Notes: generated by a model from the sequence alone, not told the origin. A DNA stretch of 64,000 nt from JAZDLR01 sp964540995 (GCA_964540995.1 CAZIOU010000001.1:62001-126000), one strand, 5' to 3'; positions 36,709 through 45,861 are shown, counted from the stretch's first letter. Translations and numbers: made by a program.

Positions 36709-38167
36709 ACTATTGCGCTGGTGCATCGCCGCTATCCCTGTGGTTATCTTGGGAGCAGCCGGAGTCTATGATCTCAACCCTTCGGGTGTCAGGATTATGC
36801 ATTATGATTTCTTGCATGAGAGTCCCCAAATATCTCGGCTTTATCCAGCTAATCGTCTGGACGGAGTGACGACACAAGGCCAGAAAGTTTTGGCCGAACC
36901 AGTCTACTTCCGCGTGCGCTATCCTCAGACCTACGATCAAGCGGTGGTGGATATTCGTTACTACAATCAGGGTCAATCGCTGGTCCAGCTAGGATTGCAG
37001 GTGCAGGGAAGTGAAGAGTGGAGCTATTTTTTACGACCGATTGAGAATAGTACCTTTGACAGTGCTCCTTGGTCGCGTGTCACTTCTGGCACGATGTCGC
37101 TGTGGCAACGTCAGCCCCGATACTCTTCAGTTAATGATTTTTTGAGCGGGTATTATGATCTCAAAGTTGGCGCTTATAATTTCAATTTACTACGCCGCTA
37201 TAGTCAGGCTGACTATGTGGCTAGTTCAGCTACGACGACCATTGATCGTTTAATCCGTGGTCCGTGGACAACCTATACCTATGTCAAGAAAGAGTCTCTT
37301 GTATGGAATATCTCACTAGTCGATTTCAATCGTACGGTCGGTGCCGATCCTATTACTTTGATTGTTCGTGATTGGTCAGGCCAGGAAGTAAAACGTTGGG
37401 AGTTGCCCGATGATGGCCGAAGTGGCAATACCGTCGGTGCTAGTCCAATTCGTCAGTTACAGATCCGAGCCAATGATCTGCCGGAGGGTGTCTATAGTTT
37501 GGATTGGCAGGTAAATAACGACATTTTTGTCACAAAGATTGAAACCAAGCAGCATCTGATTGCTTTTAGCGATCATTTGTATCTGGCCAATAATGCTGAA
37601 TACCGTGATGGTTTACCTCAATTGGATCTAGCTACGACAACGATTTATACTACTGCTCGGTCAATCGGTATTTCTACTGCTCATCCGGCTGGCCTGCAAG
37701 CGGTTGCGGTAGATGGTAAGTCTTATCAGTTACAGACTATTCACGAGCCAGTTTTTGCTGCTATAATTTCGCCTTTGGCACCGGTGGTGCTGACACGAGC
37801 TGATACCATGATCGCTGGAGACGGATTATTTTTCTTCGATCCGGCGCAATTTTTCAACCCCGAAGTTATTACCTTGAAATCATTTGATTCCGGGTTGGAC
37901 GTAGATTACGTCATTGCTAACTATGTCCCACCAACAGTGGAGGCTGATGGTAGTCATTCGGCTCGAGTTGTTTTCGACACCGCTTCAGCGGCGGTCGATC
38001 AACGGGCTTTGCGTTTCATGGTGTCTGCACCGAACTATAATCAGCAAGGAAATCAGTTGATCATTCGCGATATTACCGTTAGTCTGTATAAGAAGCCCTT
38101 CACTTCAGTGACTGATATTGTTAACGCCCTACGCCTTGAACTCTATGGTTTGGCCAAAACTCAATAA
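36701..38167 (+). CDS. Membrane-anchored or secreted protein of unknown function
   Basis: 488 residues. One N-terminal hydrophobic segment (LLRWCIAAIPVVILGAAGVY) with a basic start, then a long beta-rich extracytoplasmic part without cysteines and with many Ser/Thr/Tyr. No family is recognised. It lies between a GT-C-like gene (8-base overlap) and a small membrane protein (23-base overlap), so the three probably form one envelope-related unit. It may be a glycan acceptor or a partner protein; nothing in the sequence proves this. Confidence 0.6.
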   Translation: MIRLLRWCIAAIPVVILGAAGVYDLNPSGVRIMHYDFLHESPQISRLYPANRLDGVTTQGQKVLAEPVYFRVRYPQTYDQAVVDIRYYNQGQSLVQLGLQVQGSEEWSYFLRPIENSTFDSAPWSRVTSGTMSLWQRQPRYSSVNDFLSGYYDLKVGAYNFNLLRRYSQADYVASSATTTIDRLIRGPWTTYTYVKKESLVWNISLVDFNRTVGADPITLIVRDWSGQEVKRWELPDDGRSGNTVGASPIRQLQIRANDLPEGVYSLDWQVNNDIFVTKIETKQHLIAFSDHLYLANNAEYRDGLPQLDLATTTIYTTARSIGISTAHPAGLQAVAVDGKSYQLQTIHEPVFAAIISPLAPVVLTRADTMIAGDGLFFFDPAQFFNPEVITLKSFDSGLDVDYVIANYVPPTVEADGSHSARVVFDTASAAVDQRALRFMVSAPNYNQQGNQLIIRDITVSLYKKPFTSVTDIVNALRLELYGLAKTQ

Positions 38168-38522
38168 CTATCGCCCCCTTCTAACTGAAGCTGCTATTAG
38201 TTTGAGCTTGACTGCTTTGGCTGCTTTAGCTTTGGAGTGGCTCAAGCCGGGTCTGATCAGTAATTTCTTGGATCTTAATCTGATATTGATCGTGACAATA
38301 TTTCTGGTTATCGTTGCTGCACTTCTGGGGTCAAGGCGGACTCTTACTGGTTGGACGCGGTGGTACTATGGTATTTGGACGGTGTTGGTCGGTAGCCTAG
38401 TGCTGAAAGTTATCTTCCGTCTCGCGCAATTACCACGCTTATGGTGGATTCTTGGTACTGTCGTTTTGCTTATCACGGTTTTATGGCTTCTAATTATTAC
38501 CTTACGACACCAACATGACTGA
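38145..38522 (+). CDS. Small membrane protein of unknown function
   Basis: About 125 residues from the ATG at 38145 (a TTG at 38118 is in frame). Four hydrophobic segments and a short positively charged linker (SRRTLTGWTRW). No family recognised. It overlaps the genes on both sides and is followed by the HIT-family gene with an 8-base overlap. Confidence 0.55.
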   Translation: MVWPKLNNYRPLLTEAAISLSLTALAALALEWLKPGLISNFLDLNLILIVTIFLVIVAALLGSRRTLTGWTRWYYGIWTVLVGSLVLKVIFRLAQLPRLWWILGTVVLLITVLWLLIITLRHQHD

Positions 38523-38913
38523 TTGTATATTTTGTTCTATCGTAGCTGGTGCTATCCCTGCTACCAAGGTGTATGAAGACGAGATTTCACTGGCTTTCCT
38601 CGACATTCATCCTGTACATCCAGGACATCTATTGCTTATTCCGCGCGAACATCACGTTCATATGCTGGAGACACCGGATGAAGTGGTAGGACAGCTATTT
38701 ATCCGCGCCAAGAAACTGATGGCTGCCGTCAAGGCTGGCACTCAAGCTGATTTCGTCGTTCTTGATGTTGTTGGTCTCGATGTGCCACATCTCCATATTC
38801 ACCTGATACCCCGGTATCACACGGACGGGCTCAAAGGTTGGCCTGAAGGGACTTACGGAGCAGGAGAGGCTGAAGCAGTGGCTGAGACTATAAGAAAAGC
38901 GCTTATCAATTGA
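38515..38913 (+). CDS. HIT-family (histidine triad) nucleotide hydrolase/transferase
   Basis: 132 residues. Starts DCIFCSIVAGAIPATKVYED, a classic HIT opening with two cysteines, has FLDIHPVHPGHLLLIPREH and ends with the triad HLHIHLIPRY. Family members hydrolyse AMP-linked or dinucleoside substrates. The stop codon (38911-38913) sits inside a 24-base perfect palindrome. It closes the plus-strand series and faces the PEGA-domain gene. Confidence 0.9.
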   Translation: MTDCIFCSIVAGAIPATKVYEDEISLAFLDIHPVHPGHLLLIPREHHVHMLETPDEVVGQLFIRAKKLMAAVKAGTQADFVVLDVVGLDVPHLHIHLIPRYHTDGLKGWPEGTYGAGEAEAVAETIRKALIN

Positions 38914-38921
38914 TAAGCGCT
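38898..38921. terminator. 24-base perfect palindrome, probable terminator overlapping the HIT stop codon
   Basis: AGCGCTTATCAA followed at once by its reverse complement. On the minus strand it is followed by TTTTC, so it can end transcription of the PEGA-domain gene, whose stop is 14 bases away; on the plus strand there is no T-run. The HIT TGA lies in its second half. Confidence 0.55.
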
Positions 38922-38934
38922 GAGACTGTCCAAG

Positions 38935-40203
38935 TTATTGAATCTGAATTTGAGAGAAATCTTGATCCGTGAGGATGAAGATTTTTTCGCCTTTGGGATC
39001 GAAGACGTAATCTCCCTTAGTGAGTGGTGCGATGTCGATGACGTGTCGTTTCTCACCGCGATTATCCAGCTCAATGATCTGGATCTTTTGGTTGACGACT
39101 TCGGAGATATAGCTTTGGCTGGGGTGCCAACGAATAACGCTCGGTCCTGATCCTGTGCGATCGAGGAGGGTGGTGGTCTGATCGCTCGTATCGTAGCGCC
39201 AGATATCATACCCGTTGGTGAGTAACATCTTATTTTTACGCCAGTCAACCTGCGTAGCCGAGATCGTATCTTGGATCTGTCCGTCTTTCCAGATGAAGAA
39301 CTGACTGGACCCTTGAAGCAGCACAATATCATTACGGAAGTCAGCAATGTGTCGAAAATCTCCAGTTGGTAAGCTCGTAGCCTGCTCGCCACCAATGGTT
39401 GTGTTACTGACAATGAGTTGGCTGTCTTCGGTCAAGCGTGTAACCGTCTCACCTGATAGAGCAAAATCTTTGACCCCGTTGGCGATGGCCGTCTTCTTGG
39501 CTGTTAGGAGATTGAGTCGCCATAGACTATTGTTGGTCAGTAACCAGACATCATCGCTGGCTGGTCCGAAGTGAACGGTTGTAATGGGACTTTTGACATA
39601 GGTAGTAAGTGGCCAGATTTTCTGACTACGGGTATCGACGATGCTCCAGCTACCACGAGTCTGGTAGGCGATACGTGATTGGTCTTGGGACCAGGATTGC
39701 AATTGACTGCCAGCAGGCAGCGTGATGCTATTGTCGACGGTAGCAGTCGTCAGGTTAGCGATAGTCAACTTGTTGTCGTTATCAATATAGGCAACCAGCT
39801 CCTCATCTGGGCTCAAGAGTAACGCATTGCCGCCACTAGCTAATTTCTTGGATTCTAGGTTGTCTTTGAACAGAACGATATCCTCGACGAAGGTAGTCTT
39901 ACCAGCTTCGATACGGAGCGTCTTGGACCAGGTCTGGTAACCGTCTTTGATCACACTGATAATATGTTTGCCCGTAGGCATATTGACGAGTTGCGTAGGA
40001 GTCTTACGCTTGGTATAGACATCATTACGATAGACTTTGGCACCGGCGGGATAGGTCTTGATATAGAGAGCGCCGACTTTGGAAATACGCCAAGAATTGA
40101 GGTCCAGACGGTAGCCTGAAGCATAGAGTATGAGTAATGGCGCGCTAACAAAAAAAGCCAAGAAAAATAGGCTATAGATGAGGCGACGTTGTACAATGGT
40201 CAT
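38935..40203 (-). CDS. PEGA-domain membrane-anchored protein with beta-propeller-like region
   Basis: About 422 residues from the ATG at 40203; a longer in-frame start is refused because a promoter (40214-40242) lies between. One membrane anchor near residues 8-28 (LIYSLFFLAFFVSAPLLIL), then a PEGA domain (TYPAGAKVYRNDVYTKR, MPTGKHIISVIKDGYQTW), then about 300 residues with repeated DxS/W strands (LLSPDEELVAYIDNDN, SWSQDQSRIAYQTRG) like a WD40/TolB-type propeller. Common in CPR genomes; likely binds surface components. Divergent from murA. Confidence 0.72.
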   Translation of the reverse strand: MTIVQRRLIYSLFFLAFFVSAPLLILYASGYRLDLNSWRISKVGALYIKTYPAGAKVYRNDVYTKRKTPTQLVNMPTGKHIISVIKDGYQTWSKTLRIEAGKTTFVEDIVLFKDNLESKKLASGGNALLLSPDEELVAYIDNDNKLTIANLTTATVDNSITLPAGSQLQSWSQDQSRIAYQTRGSWSIVDTRSQKIWPLTTYVKSPITTVHFGPASDDVWLLTNNSLWRLNLLTAKKTAIANGVKDFALSGETVTRLTEDSQLIVSNTTIGGEQATSLPTGDFRHIADFRNDIVLLQGSSQFFIWKDGQIQDTISATQVDWRKNKMLLTNGYDIWRYDTSDQTTTLLDRTGSGPSVIRWHPSQSYISEVVNQKIQIIELDNRGEKRHVIDIAPLTKGDYVFDPKGEKIFILTDQDFSQIQIQ

Positions 40204-40213
40204 ATTTTGCGTT

Positions 40214-40242
40214 ACGATAGAGGCGAAAATTACCTTTATCAA
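40214..40242 (-). promoter_or_regulatory. Promoter of the PEGA-domain gene
   Basis: Minus strand TTGATA (40242-40237), 17-base spacer, TATCGT (40219-40214). The start codon at 40203 follows 10 bases after the -10 box, so the leader would be about 4 bases. Confidence 0.5.
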
Positions 40243-40269
40243 TAATAATCCTAATTGACGCATCCTACA

Positions 40270-41562
40270 ATGGATACCTTTATTATTCAAGGCGGACGCC
40301 GCTTAAGCGGAGAGATCGAGGTCCGTGGTGCCAAGAATTCAGCTTTGGCTATTTTGGCTGCTACGGTGCTCGTGCCCGGAGTTTGTCAGCTGCACAATGT
40401 GCCCAAGATTGGTGATGTGCTGACCATGATTGAATTATTACAGAGCATGGGAGCGATCGTTACTTGGGGCGCCGATCATTCATTAACCATTGATAATACC
40501 AATCTTGATCCGCACAAATTGGATATCGTCTTGGTCAAGAGGATTCGCGCCTCCATTATCCTTATTGGCTCTTTGGTAGCTCGTTTCGGTGAGATCACCA
40601 TAGCCACACCAGGAGGCTGTCAGATCGGCTCTCGGCCATTGGATGCTCATCTAGGCGCACTTAAGCAGTTTGGATGCACCATCACCACCCAGGAGCGTCT
40701 GATGCATATCGTACGCGACCAAGCGCAGCCCGAGCGGGTTGTTTTGAGTGAATTTAGCGTCACAGCCACGGAGTTGTTGTTATTGGCAGCCGCTGGTAGT
40801 GAGCAGCCCCTAGAGATCCGAATTGCCGCCGGAGCTGATCATCAAGTACAAGATTTGTGTTGGTATTTGCAGTCTCTAGGAGTTCAAGTTGAAGGCATTG
40901 GTTCAGCGACACTTAAAGTTCATGGTCTAGCTAAGCCACGTGCTTCCGAATACACCATCGTGCCTGATCCGGTGGAAGCTGGTACATTCCTAGCTATGGC
41001 TGGTGCGAGTAATTCGGCGATTACTATCAAACATGTACCACGAGATATGCTATTTCTGGAGCTGGCCAAATTCGCTGAAGTAGGAGTTACGTTTGATTTG
41101 CAATCTGAAGGTTGGGATCCCTTGCATCACTATGAACTATTTTCGGTTGTGACTAAGCAAACGGACAAGCTAATGCCCTTAGCCAAATTGCATGATATGC
41201 CAGCACCTGGGTTTAGTCCTGATTTATTGCAGCCAATGGCGGTCGTATTGTCCCAAGCCAGAGGTGTCAGTCTGATCTATGATTGGATGTATGACGGGCG
41301 GATGAAATATGTCCAAGAGTTACAGAAAATGGGAGCCGATATGACGCTGCTGGATTCACACCGAGTCACGATCGTTGGCCCAACTCCTTTATACGGCAAA
41401 GAAATTATCAGCTTTGACTTGCGTGCCGGCGCCACTATGGTGATCGCGGCTCTGATTGCCCAAGGCGAAAGTACTATTACCAATATCAATCAAGTTGATC
41501 GGGGATATGAGGCGATTGATGAGAGGTTGAAGGCTTTGGGGGCGGAAATTTCTAGGAGTTAG
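40270..41562 (+). CDS. murA: UDP-N-acetylglucosamine 1-carboxyvinyltransferase
   Basis: 430 residues, full length. K22-N23 in VRGAKNSALAI and C117 in TPGGCQIGSRPLDAHL are the catalytic and fosfomycin-target residues of MurA. Later AGTFLAMAGA and the ending TNINQVDRGYEAIDERL match the family. It catalyses the first committed step of peptidoglycan synthesis from PEP and UDP-GlcNAc. Because the active-site residue is cysteine, the enzyme is expected to be fosfomycin-sensitive. The ATG at 40270 is used; a TTG at 40255 is less likely. Confidence 0.95.
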   Translation: MDTFIIQGGRRLSGEIEVRGAKNSALAILAATVLVPGVCQLHNVPKIGDVLTMIELLQSMGAIVTWGADHSLTIDNTNLDPHKLDIVLVKRIRASIILIGSLVARFGEITIATPGGCQIGSRPLDAHLGALKQFGCTITTQERLMHIVRDQAQPERVVLSEFSVTATELLLLAAAGSEQPLEIRIAAGADHQVQDLCWYLQSLGVQVEGIGSATLKVHGLAKPRASEYTIVPDPVEAGTFLAMAGASNSAITIKHVPRDMLFLELAKFAEVGVTFDLQSEGWDPLHHYELFSVVTKQTDKLMPLAKLHDMPAPGFSPDLLQPMAVVLSQARGVSLIYDWMYDGRMKYVQELQKMGADMTLLDSHRVTIVGPTPLYGKEIISFDLRAGATMVIAALIAQGESTITNINQVDRGYEAIDERLKALGAEISRS

Positions 41563-41584
41563 GAAGTAGGCATTAGGAATTAGT

Positions 41585-41917
41585 ATGTCGAAAGTAAATT
41601 TGAAAAGGGATAAATACAAAAGCTCGCGCGGCGGTTATTCGCGTTTGTTGGATATTCACTGTTATAAATGTCAGTTTTTAGTTCTGACCTATCAGAAAGA
41701 TGGCCCTGGTACTATTCGACGTTTATATATGGATAGGATATTTTCTCCCGAAAGATTGGTTGATTTGCAGAAGCACAACCTCAAAGATATAGCTCCTTTG
41801 AAATGTTCTAAATGTGGATTTATTATGGGAATGCCCTATATTTACGAGAAAGAAAAACGTAAAGCCTTTAGAGTATTTCAAGATGCTTTGATAAAAAAGA
41901 TAACAAAAGTAAAATAA
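41585..41917 (+). CDS. Small zinc-ribbon-like protein, unknown function
   Basis: 110 residues, basic. Two CxxC pairs (CYKCQF near residue 27 and CSKCGF near 77) likely bind one zinc ion. The region between reads GPGTIRRLYMDRIFSPERL. No enzyme motif seen. It follows murA by 22 bases and precedes a small membrane protein by 4. Confidence 0.65.
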   Translation: MSKVNLKRDKYKSSRGGYSRLLDIHCYKCQFLVLTYQKDGPGTIRRLYMDRIFSPERLVDLQKHNLKDIAPLKCSKCGFIMGMPYIYEKEKRKAFRVFQDALIKKITKVK

Positions 41918-41921
41918 TAAT

Positions 41922-42299
41922 ATGCTCAAAATCTTTAAATCCATCCTCGCAGTAGTCGCCGGTTTCCTCACTATCGCAGTTTTGAGTATCGTCACAGACA
42001 CGATATTAGAAATGACTCATGTTTTCCCGCCGCTGACGGAGAAGTCAGCTGATTGGATGTTAGTGTTAGCTTTGGTCTATCGCTGTGCCTATTCTGTATT
42101 AGGTGGCTACGTAGTAGCACGTTTGGCGCCTAGTAAGCCGATGAAACATGCGGTTATCTTGCTTATCCTCGGTACGATCGTGGGTACACTTGGTGCAGTG
42201 GCCAACTGGGATAAATCGGTCGGGCAGGAGTGGTACCCAGTTTTGCTCGTCTTATTGTCTATTCCGGCGGTGTGGTGGGGCGGTAGAATGAAGAAGTAG
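41922..42299 (+). CDS. Small four-helix membrane protein, unknown function
   Basis: 125 residues with four hydrophobic segments (SILAVVAGFLTIAVLSI, LALVYRCAYSVLGGYVVA, HAVILLILGTIVGTLGA, LLVLLSIPAVWWGG). R51 in the second helix and the GGYVVARLAP turn are notable. Similar proteins of unknown role are widespread. Its stop directly abuts the inverted-repeat element at 42300. Confidence 0.6.
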   Translation: MLKIFKSILAVVAGFLTIAVLSIVTDTILEMTHVFPPLTEKSADWMLVLALVYRCAYSVLGGYVVARLAPSKPMKHAVILLILGTIVGTLGAVANWDKSVGQEWYPVLLVLLSIPAVWWGGRMKK

Positions 42300-42432
42300 G
42301 ACGTCTGGCCTAACCCCTCTGTCATTTCGAGTGTTCTCGCACGAGAAATCATTATTATAGTTAATGGACTAGAGTAATGATTTCTCCGCTCCCCAAAGTC
42401 GGTCGAAATGACTACGGTAGTGGCCAGACGTC
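42300..42432. repeat. 133-base nested inverted-repeat element (MITE/REP-like)
   Basis: Outer arms GACGTCTGGCC (42300-42310) and GGCCAGACGTC (42422-42432) are perfect complements. Nested within are GTCATTTCGA (42321-42330) with TCGAAATGAC (42403-42412) and GAGAAATCATTA (42343-42354) with TAATGATTTCTC (42375-42386). The RNA or single-stranded DNA would form one long hairpin. It has no coding capacity and lies between a membrane-protein gene and the S41 protease promoter. Confidence 0.7.
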
Positions 42433-42438
42433 ATGATT

Positions 42439-42467
42439 TTGCCCCCAGCCTCAAAGTACGATATACT
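42439..42467 (+). promoter_or_regulatory. Promoter of the S41 protease - bL9 - CTP synthase operon
   Basis: TTGCCC (42439-42444), 17-base spacer, TATACT (42462-42467). The ATG at 42488 is about 14 bases after the expected start. No Shine-Dalgarno sequence is present. Confidence 0.55.
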
Positions 42468-42487
42468 ACCCAAGTATAAATTTCCTC

Positions 42488-43735
42488 ATGGCTAAAACTG
42501 TTACTACATCCGAACCCAAACGCAGCAACAAGATAGGCTGGCTTGTGGTCGTCGCGGTGGCTTTCTTGGCTGGGTATTTCCTCGCCTTATCCGACGGCAG
42601 ATCTAGTGATCAGCCGTTTAATTGGTTTCATTTTAAACAAAGTGGTGACCAGTTGGCTCAGAATCATGCTCGTGATTTCACTACTTTCTGGAAAGTGTGG
42701 GACCTGTTGAAAACTGAATACGTCGACCGTTCCAAGTTGGACGAACAGCAACTGTATTATGGTGCGATCAAAGGCATGGTTGATGCCGTCGGTGACCCTC
42801 ACACTCTATTCCTCCCACCCAAAGAAAATGAAGAGTTCACTACTGATCTCAATGGTTCATTTGATGGTATCGGAGCAGAAATTAGTAGCAAGAATGGCAA
42901 TCTCGAAGTTGTAGCACCCTTGCCGGGAAGTCCAGCCGAGAAAGCCGGTATCCGCGCTGGCGATATTATCCTTTCGGTCGATGACACGCAGGCCAAAGAT
43001 CTGAACTTAGACGAAGCGGTAGCTAAGATCCGTGGCGCCAAAGGCACGTCAGTTACTTTGATGGTTTTGCACAAGGCTGATACCAAACCGGAGAAGATAG
43101 TGGTCAAGCGTGATACTATTGATTTCCCGGTAGTGACCACTTCCATCAATGATCAGAATATTGCGACCATTCGTATCGTTAGCTTCAATCAAGAAGTTGA
43201 TAAGAAGTTTATCTCGGCGTTAAACGACATCAATAAGAAAAATATCAAAGGTTTGATTATCGATTTACGCAATAACCCCGGTGGCTATCTCGATCAAGCA
43301 GTTACGGTCGCCAGTGCTTGGGTCAAAGAAGGTGATCTGGTGGTTAAAGAGTCGTTTACCGACACCGGCAAAGATATTAGCTATAGCGCCAAGAAATCGG
43401 TCCTCGCACCTCAAGTCCCGACAGTAGTCTTGATCAATGGTGGTTCGGCTTCAGCTTCAGAGATTCTAGCCGGTGCACTTCAAGATTATGGCCTGGCTAC
43501 ACTAGTCGGCGAGAAGTCCTATGGTAAAGGTTCGGTGCAGAATTTGGAGCAACTCGTTGACGGTTCGGCGCTCAAAGTTACTGTCGCGAAGTGGTTAACA
43601 CCTAAGGGCCGCTCTATCCAAGATCTGGGTATCCAACCAGATGTAGTGGTGACTTATACGGAAGATGATTCCAAAGCCGACAAAGATCCGCAAATGGATA
43701 AAGCCATCGAAATAATTAGCACTAAGAAGCCATGA
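42488..43735 (+). CDS. S41-family C-terminal processing protease (CtpA-like)
   Basis: 415 residues. N-terminal membrane anchor (residues 17-33), then an S41 N-terminal helical region, PDZ domain (FDGIGAEISSKNGNLEVVA, SPAEKAGIRAGDIILSVD) and the protease core with IIDLRNNPGGYLDQAV, nucleophile Ser in INGGSASASEILAGAL and the general-base Lys in GEKSYGKGSVQ. It cleaves envelope proteins outside the membrane. Its stop overlaps the bL9 start (ATGA), an odd partner, suggesting operon packing rather than function. Confidence 0.92.
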   Translation: MAKTVTTSEPKRSNKIGWLVVVAVAFLAGYFLALSDGRSSDQPFNWFHFKQSGDQLAQNHARDFTTFWKVWDLLKTEYVDRSKLDEQQLYYGAIKGMVDAVGDPHTLFLPPKENEEFTTDLNGSFDGIGAEISSKNGNLEVVAPLPGSPAEKAGIRAGDIILSVDDTQAKDLNLDEAVAKIRGAKGTSVTLMVLHKADTKPEKIVVKRDTIDFPVVTTSINDQNIATIRIVSFNQEVDKKFISALNDINKKNIKGLIIDLRNNPGGYLDQAVTVASAWVKEGDLVVKESFTDTGKDISYSAKKSVLAPQVPTVVLINGGSASASEILAGALQDYGLATLVGEKSYGKGSVQNLEQLVDGSALKVTVAKWLTPKGRSIQDLGIQPDVVVTYTEDDSKADKDPQMDKAIEIISTKKP

Positions 43736-44163
43736 AAGTAGTCCTCCTACAGCAGGTACCAAATATTGGGAACAAAGGAGAAGTCAAAATTGTCCGTGAC
43801 GGTTTCGCGGCCAATTTTTTGATTCCTCAGAAATTGGCGCAACCGGTCAATGACTCATATATCCCACCGAAAATTAGTGACGTAGTAGCTACAGCGGTGG
43901 CTAGTGGTTTACTCAAAGGACTTGATGGCGCCACCATATCGATCAGCGCCAAAGTAACTGGGGCCAAGAATCTTTATGCTGGTATCGGCGTTGAAGAAAT
44001 TATCAAGCAGATCAAGCAACAATTGGGCATCACGCTGACAGAGAAAAATCTGAAAGACTTCAAATCCTTGAAACACGTAGGACATTTCCGCTTGCCTGTC
44101 GTCAGTGGTAAAGAAAAAGCGATGCTAACCGTAAATGTCAAAGCCGAAACCCATGGCGATTAA
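43732..44163 (+). CDS. rplI: Ribosomal protein bL9
   Basis: 143 residues. The N-domain MKVVLLQQVPNIGNKGEVK and DGFAANFLIPQKLAQP are the bL9 signature; the C-terminal rRNA-binding domain (HVGHFRLPVV) is present, so the protein is complete though slightly short. bL9 is missing from some CPR lineages, so its presence helps place the genome. Overlaps the protease by 4 and pyrG by 11 bases. Confidence 0.93.
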   Translation: MKVVLLQQVPNIGNKGEVKIVRDGFAANFLIPQKLAQPVNDSYIPPKISDVVATAVASGLLKGLDGATISISAKVTGAKNLYAGIGVEEIIKQIKQQLGITLTEKNLKDFKSLKHVGHFRLPVVSGKEKAMLTVNVKAETHGD

Positions 44164-45817
44164 TACCAAATATATTTTTGTCGTTGGTGGAGTGATGTCG
44201 GGCGTCGGCAAAGGCGTGACGACTGCTTCCATCGCCAAGATTTTGCAGTCCAAAGGTTTTAGCGTCACTGCCATCAAGGTTGACCCTTATATCAATGTCG
44301 ATGCCGGCACCATGAATCCCACCATTCATGGTGAAGTTTTTGTTACTATTGATGGTGACGAGACGGACCAAGATATCGGCAATTACGAACGCTTCCTCAA
44401 CGTCGATATCCCTCGGGCCAATTATATGACTACCGGCCGCGTCTATCTGTCGGTGATTCAGAAAGAACGTAACTTAGGCTATAACGGCGACAATGTTCAA
44501 GTGGTGCCGGATATTCCTAATGAAATTATTGCGCGTATCAAGCGAGCGTCTCGCCTAGCCAAGGCTGATTTCACCATCGTTGAGATTGGCGGCACCGTCG
44601 GCGAATATGAGAATCTGATTTTCCTCGAGGCAGCGCGAATGATGAAGCTCAAGACACCGCGTGATGTTTTGTTTGTCTTGGTTAGCTATTTACCGATCCC
44701 CGCCAAAGTCGGGGAGATGAAGACCAAACCGACGCAACACGCTTCACGCACTCTCAATAGCGCCGGCATCCAGGCGGACTTCATCGTCTGCCGGTCAGAG
44801 CATCCCCTAGACCGTAAGCGTCGAGAGAAGATCGCTACTTTCTGTAATGTGAATCCTGAAGATGCTATCTCGGCACCGGATGTAGAAAGTATCTATGATA
44901 TTCCGGTTAATTTCGAGAAGAATGATCTGGGCAATAAGATTTTGGTCAAATTTGGTCTGAAACCTCGCAAGAAAGATATGCATGAGTGGCGAGCGATGGT
45001 AAGTAAATTGAAAAGTTTGGCCAAGAATGCGAGCACCAAGAAAAGCGGCAAAGTCAAAGTTGGGGTGGTGGGGAAGTACTTCATGTCGGGTGATTATGTT
45101 TTGTCTGATGTCTATATTTCTGTTATTGAAGCGATCAAGCACGCCGGTGTAGCAGCAGGAGTGAAGCCAGAATTGATCTGGATCGATTCGGCTGATTTCG
45201 AGACACCGCGCGCTTCGATGAAAGTATTGGATTCCGTCGATGCCATTATTGTCCCTGGTGGTTTTGGTAGCCGCGGTATCAAAGGTGTACTCAAAGCCAT
45301 CGAATATGCTCGGACTAAGAAGATTCCTTATCTGGGTTTGTGCTACGGTATGCAGCTAGCGACGATCGAATTCGCTCGTAATGTCGCTGGTATCAAGACC
45401 GCGGAAACAGTGGAGATTGATCCCAAGACCAGAGATGCGGTGATTCATGTGAACGAGCAACAAGCCAAAAATATGGCAGAGAAAAATTTCGGCAATTCGA
45501 TGCGTCTCGGAGGTTATACTTGTATTTTGAAAGAAGGTACGTTGGCTCGTAAGCTCTATGGTCAGCGCAAAATCGTCGAACGGCATCGCCATCGTTATGA
45601 ATTTAATAATCATTATCTGAAACCACTGGTCAAGGCCGGCTTGGTTTTCTCTGGTATTTGTCCCGATAATAATCTGGTAGAAGTGATTGAATTACCGACA
45701 AGCATTCATCCCTATTTCATCGCTACTCAATTCCATCCCGAATTACAATCCCGACCCTTACGACCACATCCCTTGTTCGTCGGGTTATTGCAGGCCGCCA
45801 AGAAACGAGGTCATTAA
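44153..45817 (+). CDS. pyrG: CTP synthase
   Basis: About 554 residues from the ATG at 44153; an ATG at 44135 is also in frame. Amidoligase half: KYIFVVGGVMSGVGKGVTT (P-loop), KVDPYINVDAGTMNP and EVFVTIDGDETDQDIGNYE. Glutaminase half: VPGGFGSRG, nucleophile Cys in YLGLCYGMQLA and ATQFHPELQSRP. It converts UTP to CTP with glutamine and ATP in the cytoplasm. A T-tailed hairpin follows the stop. Confidence 0.96.
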   Translation: MAINTKYIFVVGGVMSGVGKGVTTASIAKILQSKGFSVTAIKVDPYINVDAGTMNPTIHGEVFVTIDGDETDQDIGNYERFLNVDIPRANYMTTGRVYLSVIQKERNLGYNGDNVQVVPDIPNEIIARIKRASRLAKADFTIVEIGGTVGEYENLIFLEAARMMKLKTPRDVLFVLVSYLPIPAKVGEMKTKPTQHASRTLNSAGIQADFIVCRSEHPLDRKRREKIATFCNVNPEDAISAPDVESIYDIPVNFEKNDLGNKILVKFGLKPRKKDMHEWRAMVSKLKSLAKNASTKKSGKVKVGVVGKYFMSGDYVLSDVYISVIEAIKHAGVAAGVKPELIWIDSADFETPRASMKVLDSVDAIIVPGGFGSRGIKGVLKAIEYARTKKIPYLGLCYGMQLATIEFARNVAGIKTAETVEIDPKTRDAVIHVNEQQAKNMAEKNFGNSMRLGGYTCILKEGTLARKLYGQRKIVERHRHRYEFNNHYLKPLVKAGLVFSGICPDNNLVEVIELPTSIHPYFIATQFHPELQSRPLRPHPLFVGLLQAAKKRGH

Positions 45818-45838
45818 GCGCAAAATCGGTAAGATGCC

Positions 45839-45861
45839 AAACAGGAATTATCCTGTTTTTT
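45839..45861 (+). terminator. Rho-independent terminator after pyrG
   Basis: AAACAGGA and TCCTGTTT form an 8-bp stem around ATTA, followed by a T-run. The stop of pyrG is 22 bases upstream. A TGCTATACT box (extended -10 look) follows at 45861-45869. Confidence 0.7.

Noticed and set aside
38853..39413. Long minus-strand frame of 186 codons over the PEGA-domain gene
   Set aside because: It is Ser/Arg-rich, overlaps the well-supported PEGA-domain frame and the HIT gene end, and has no recognisable domain.
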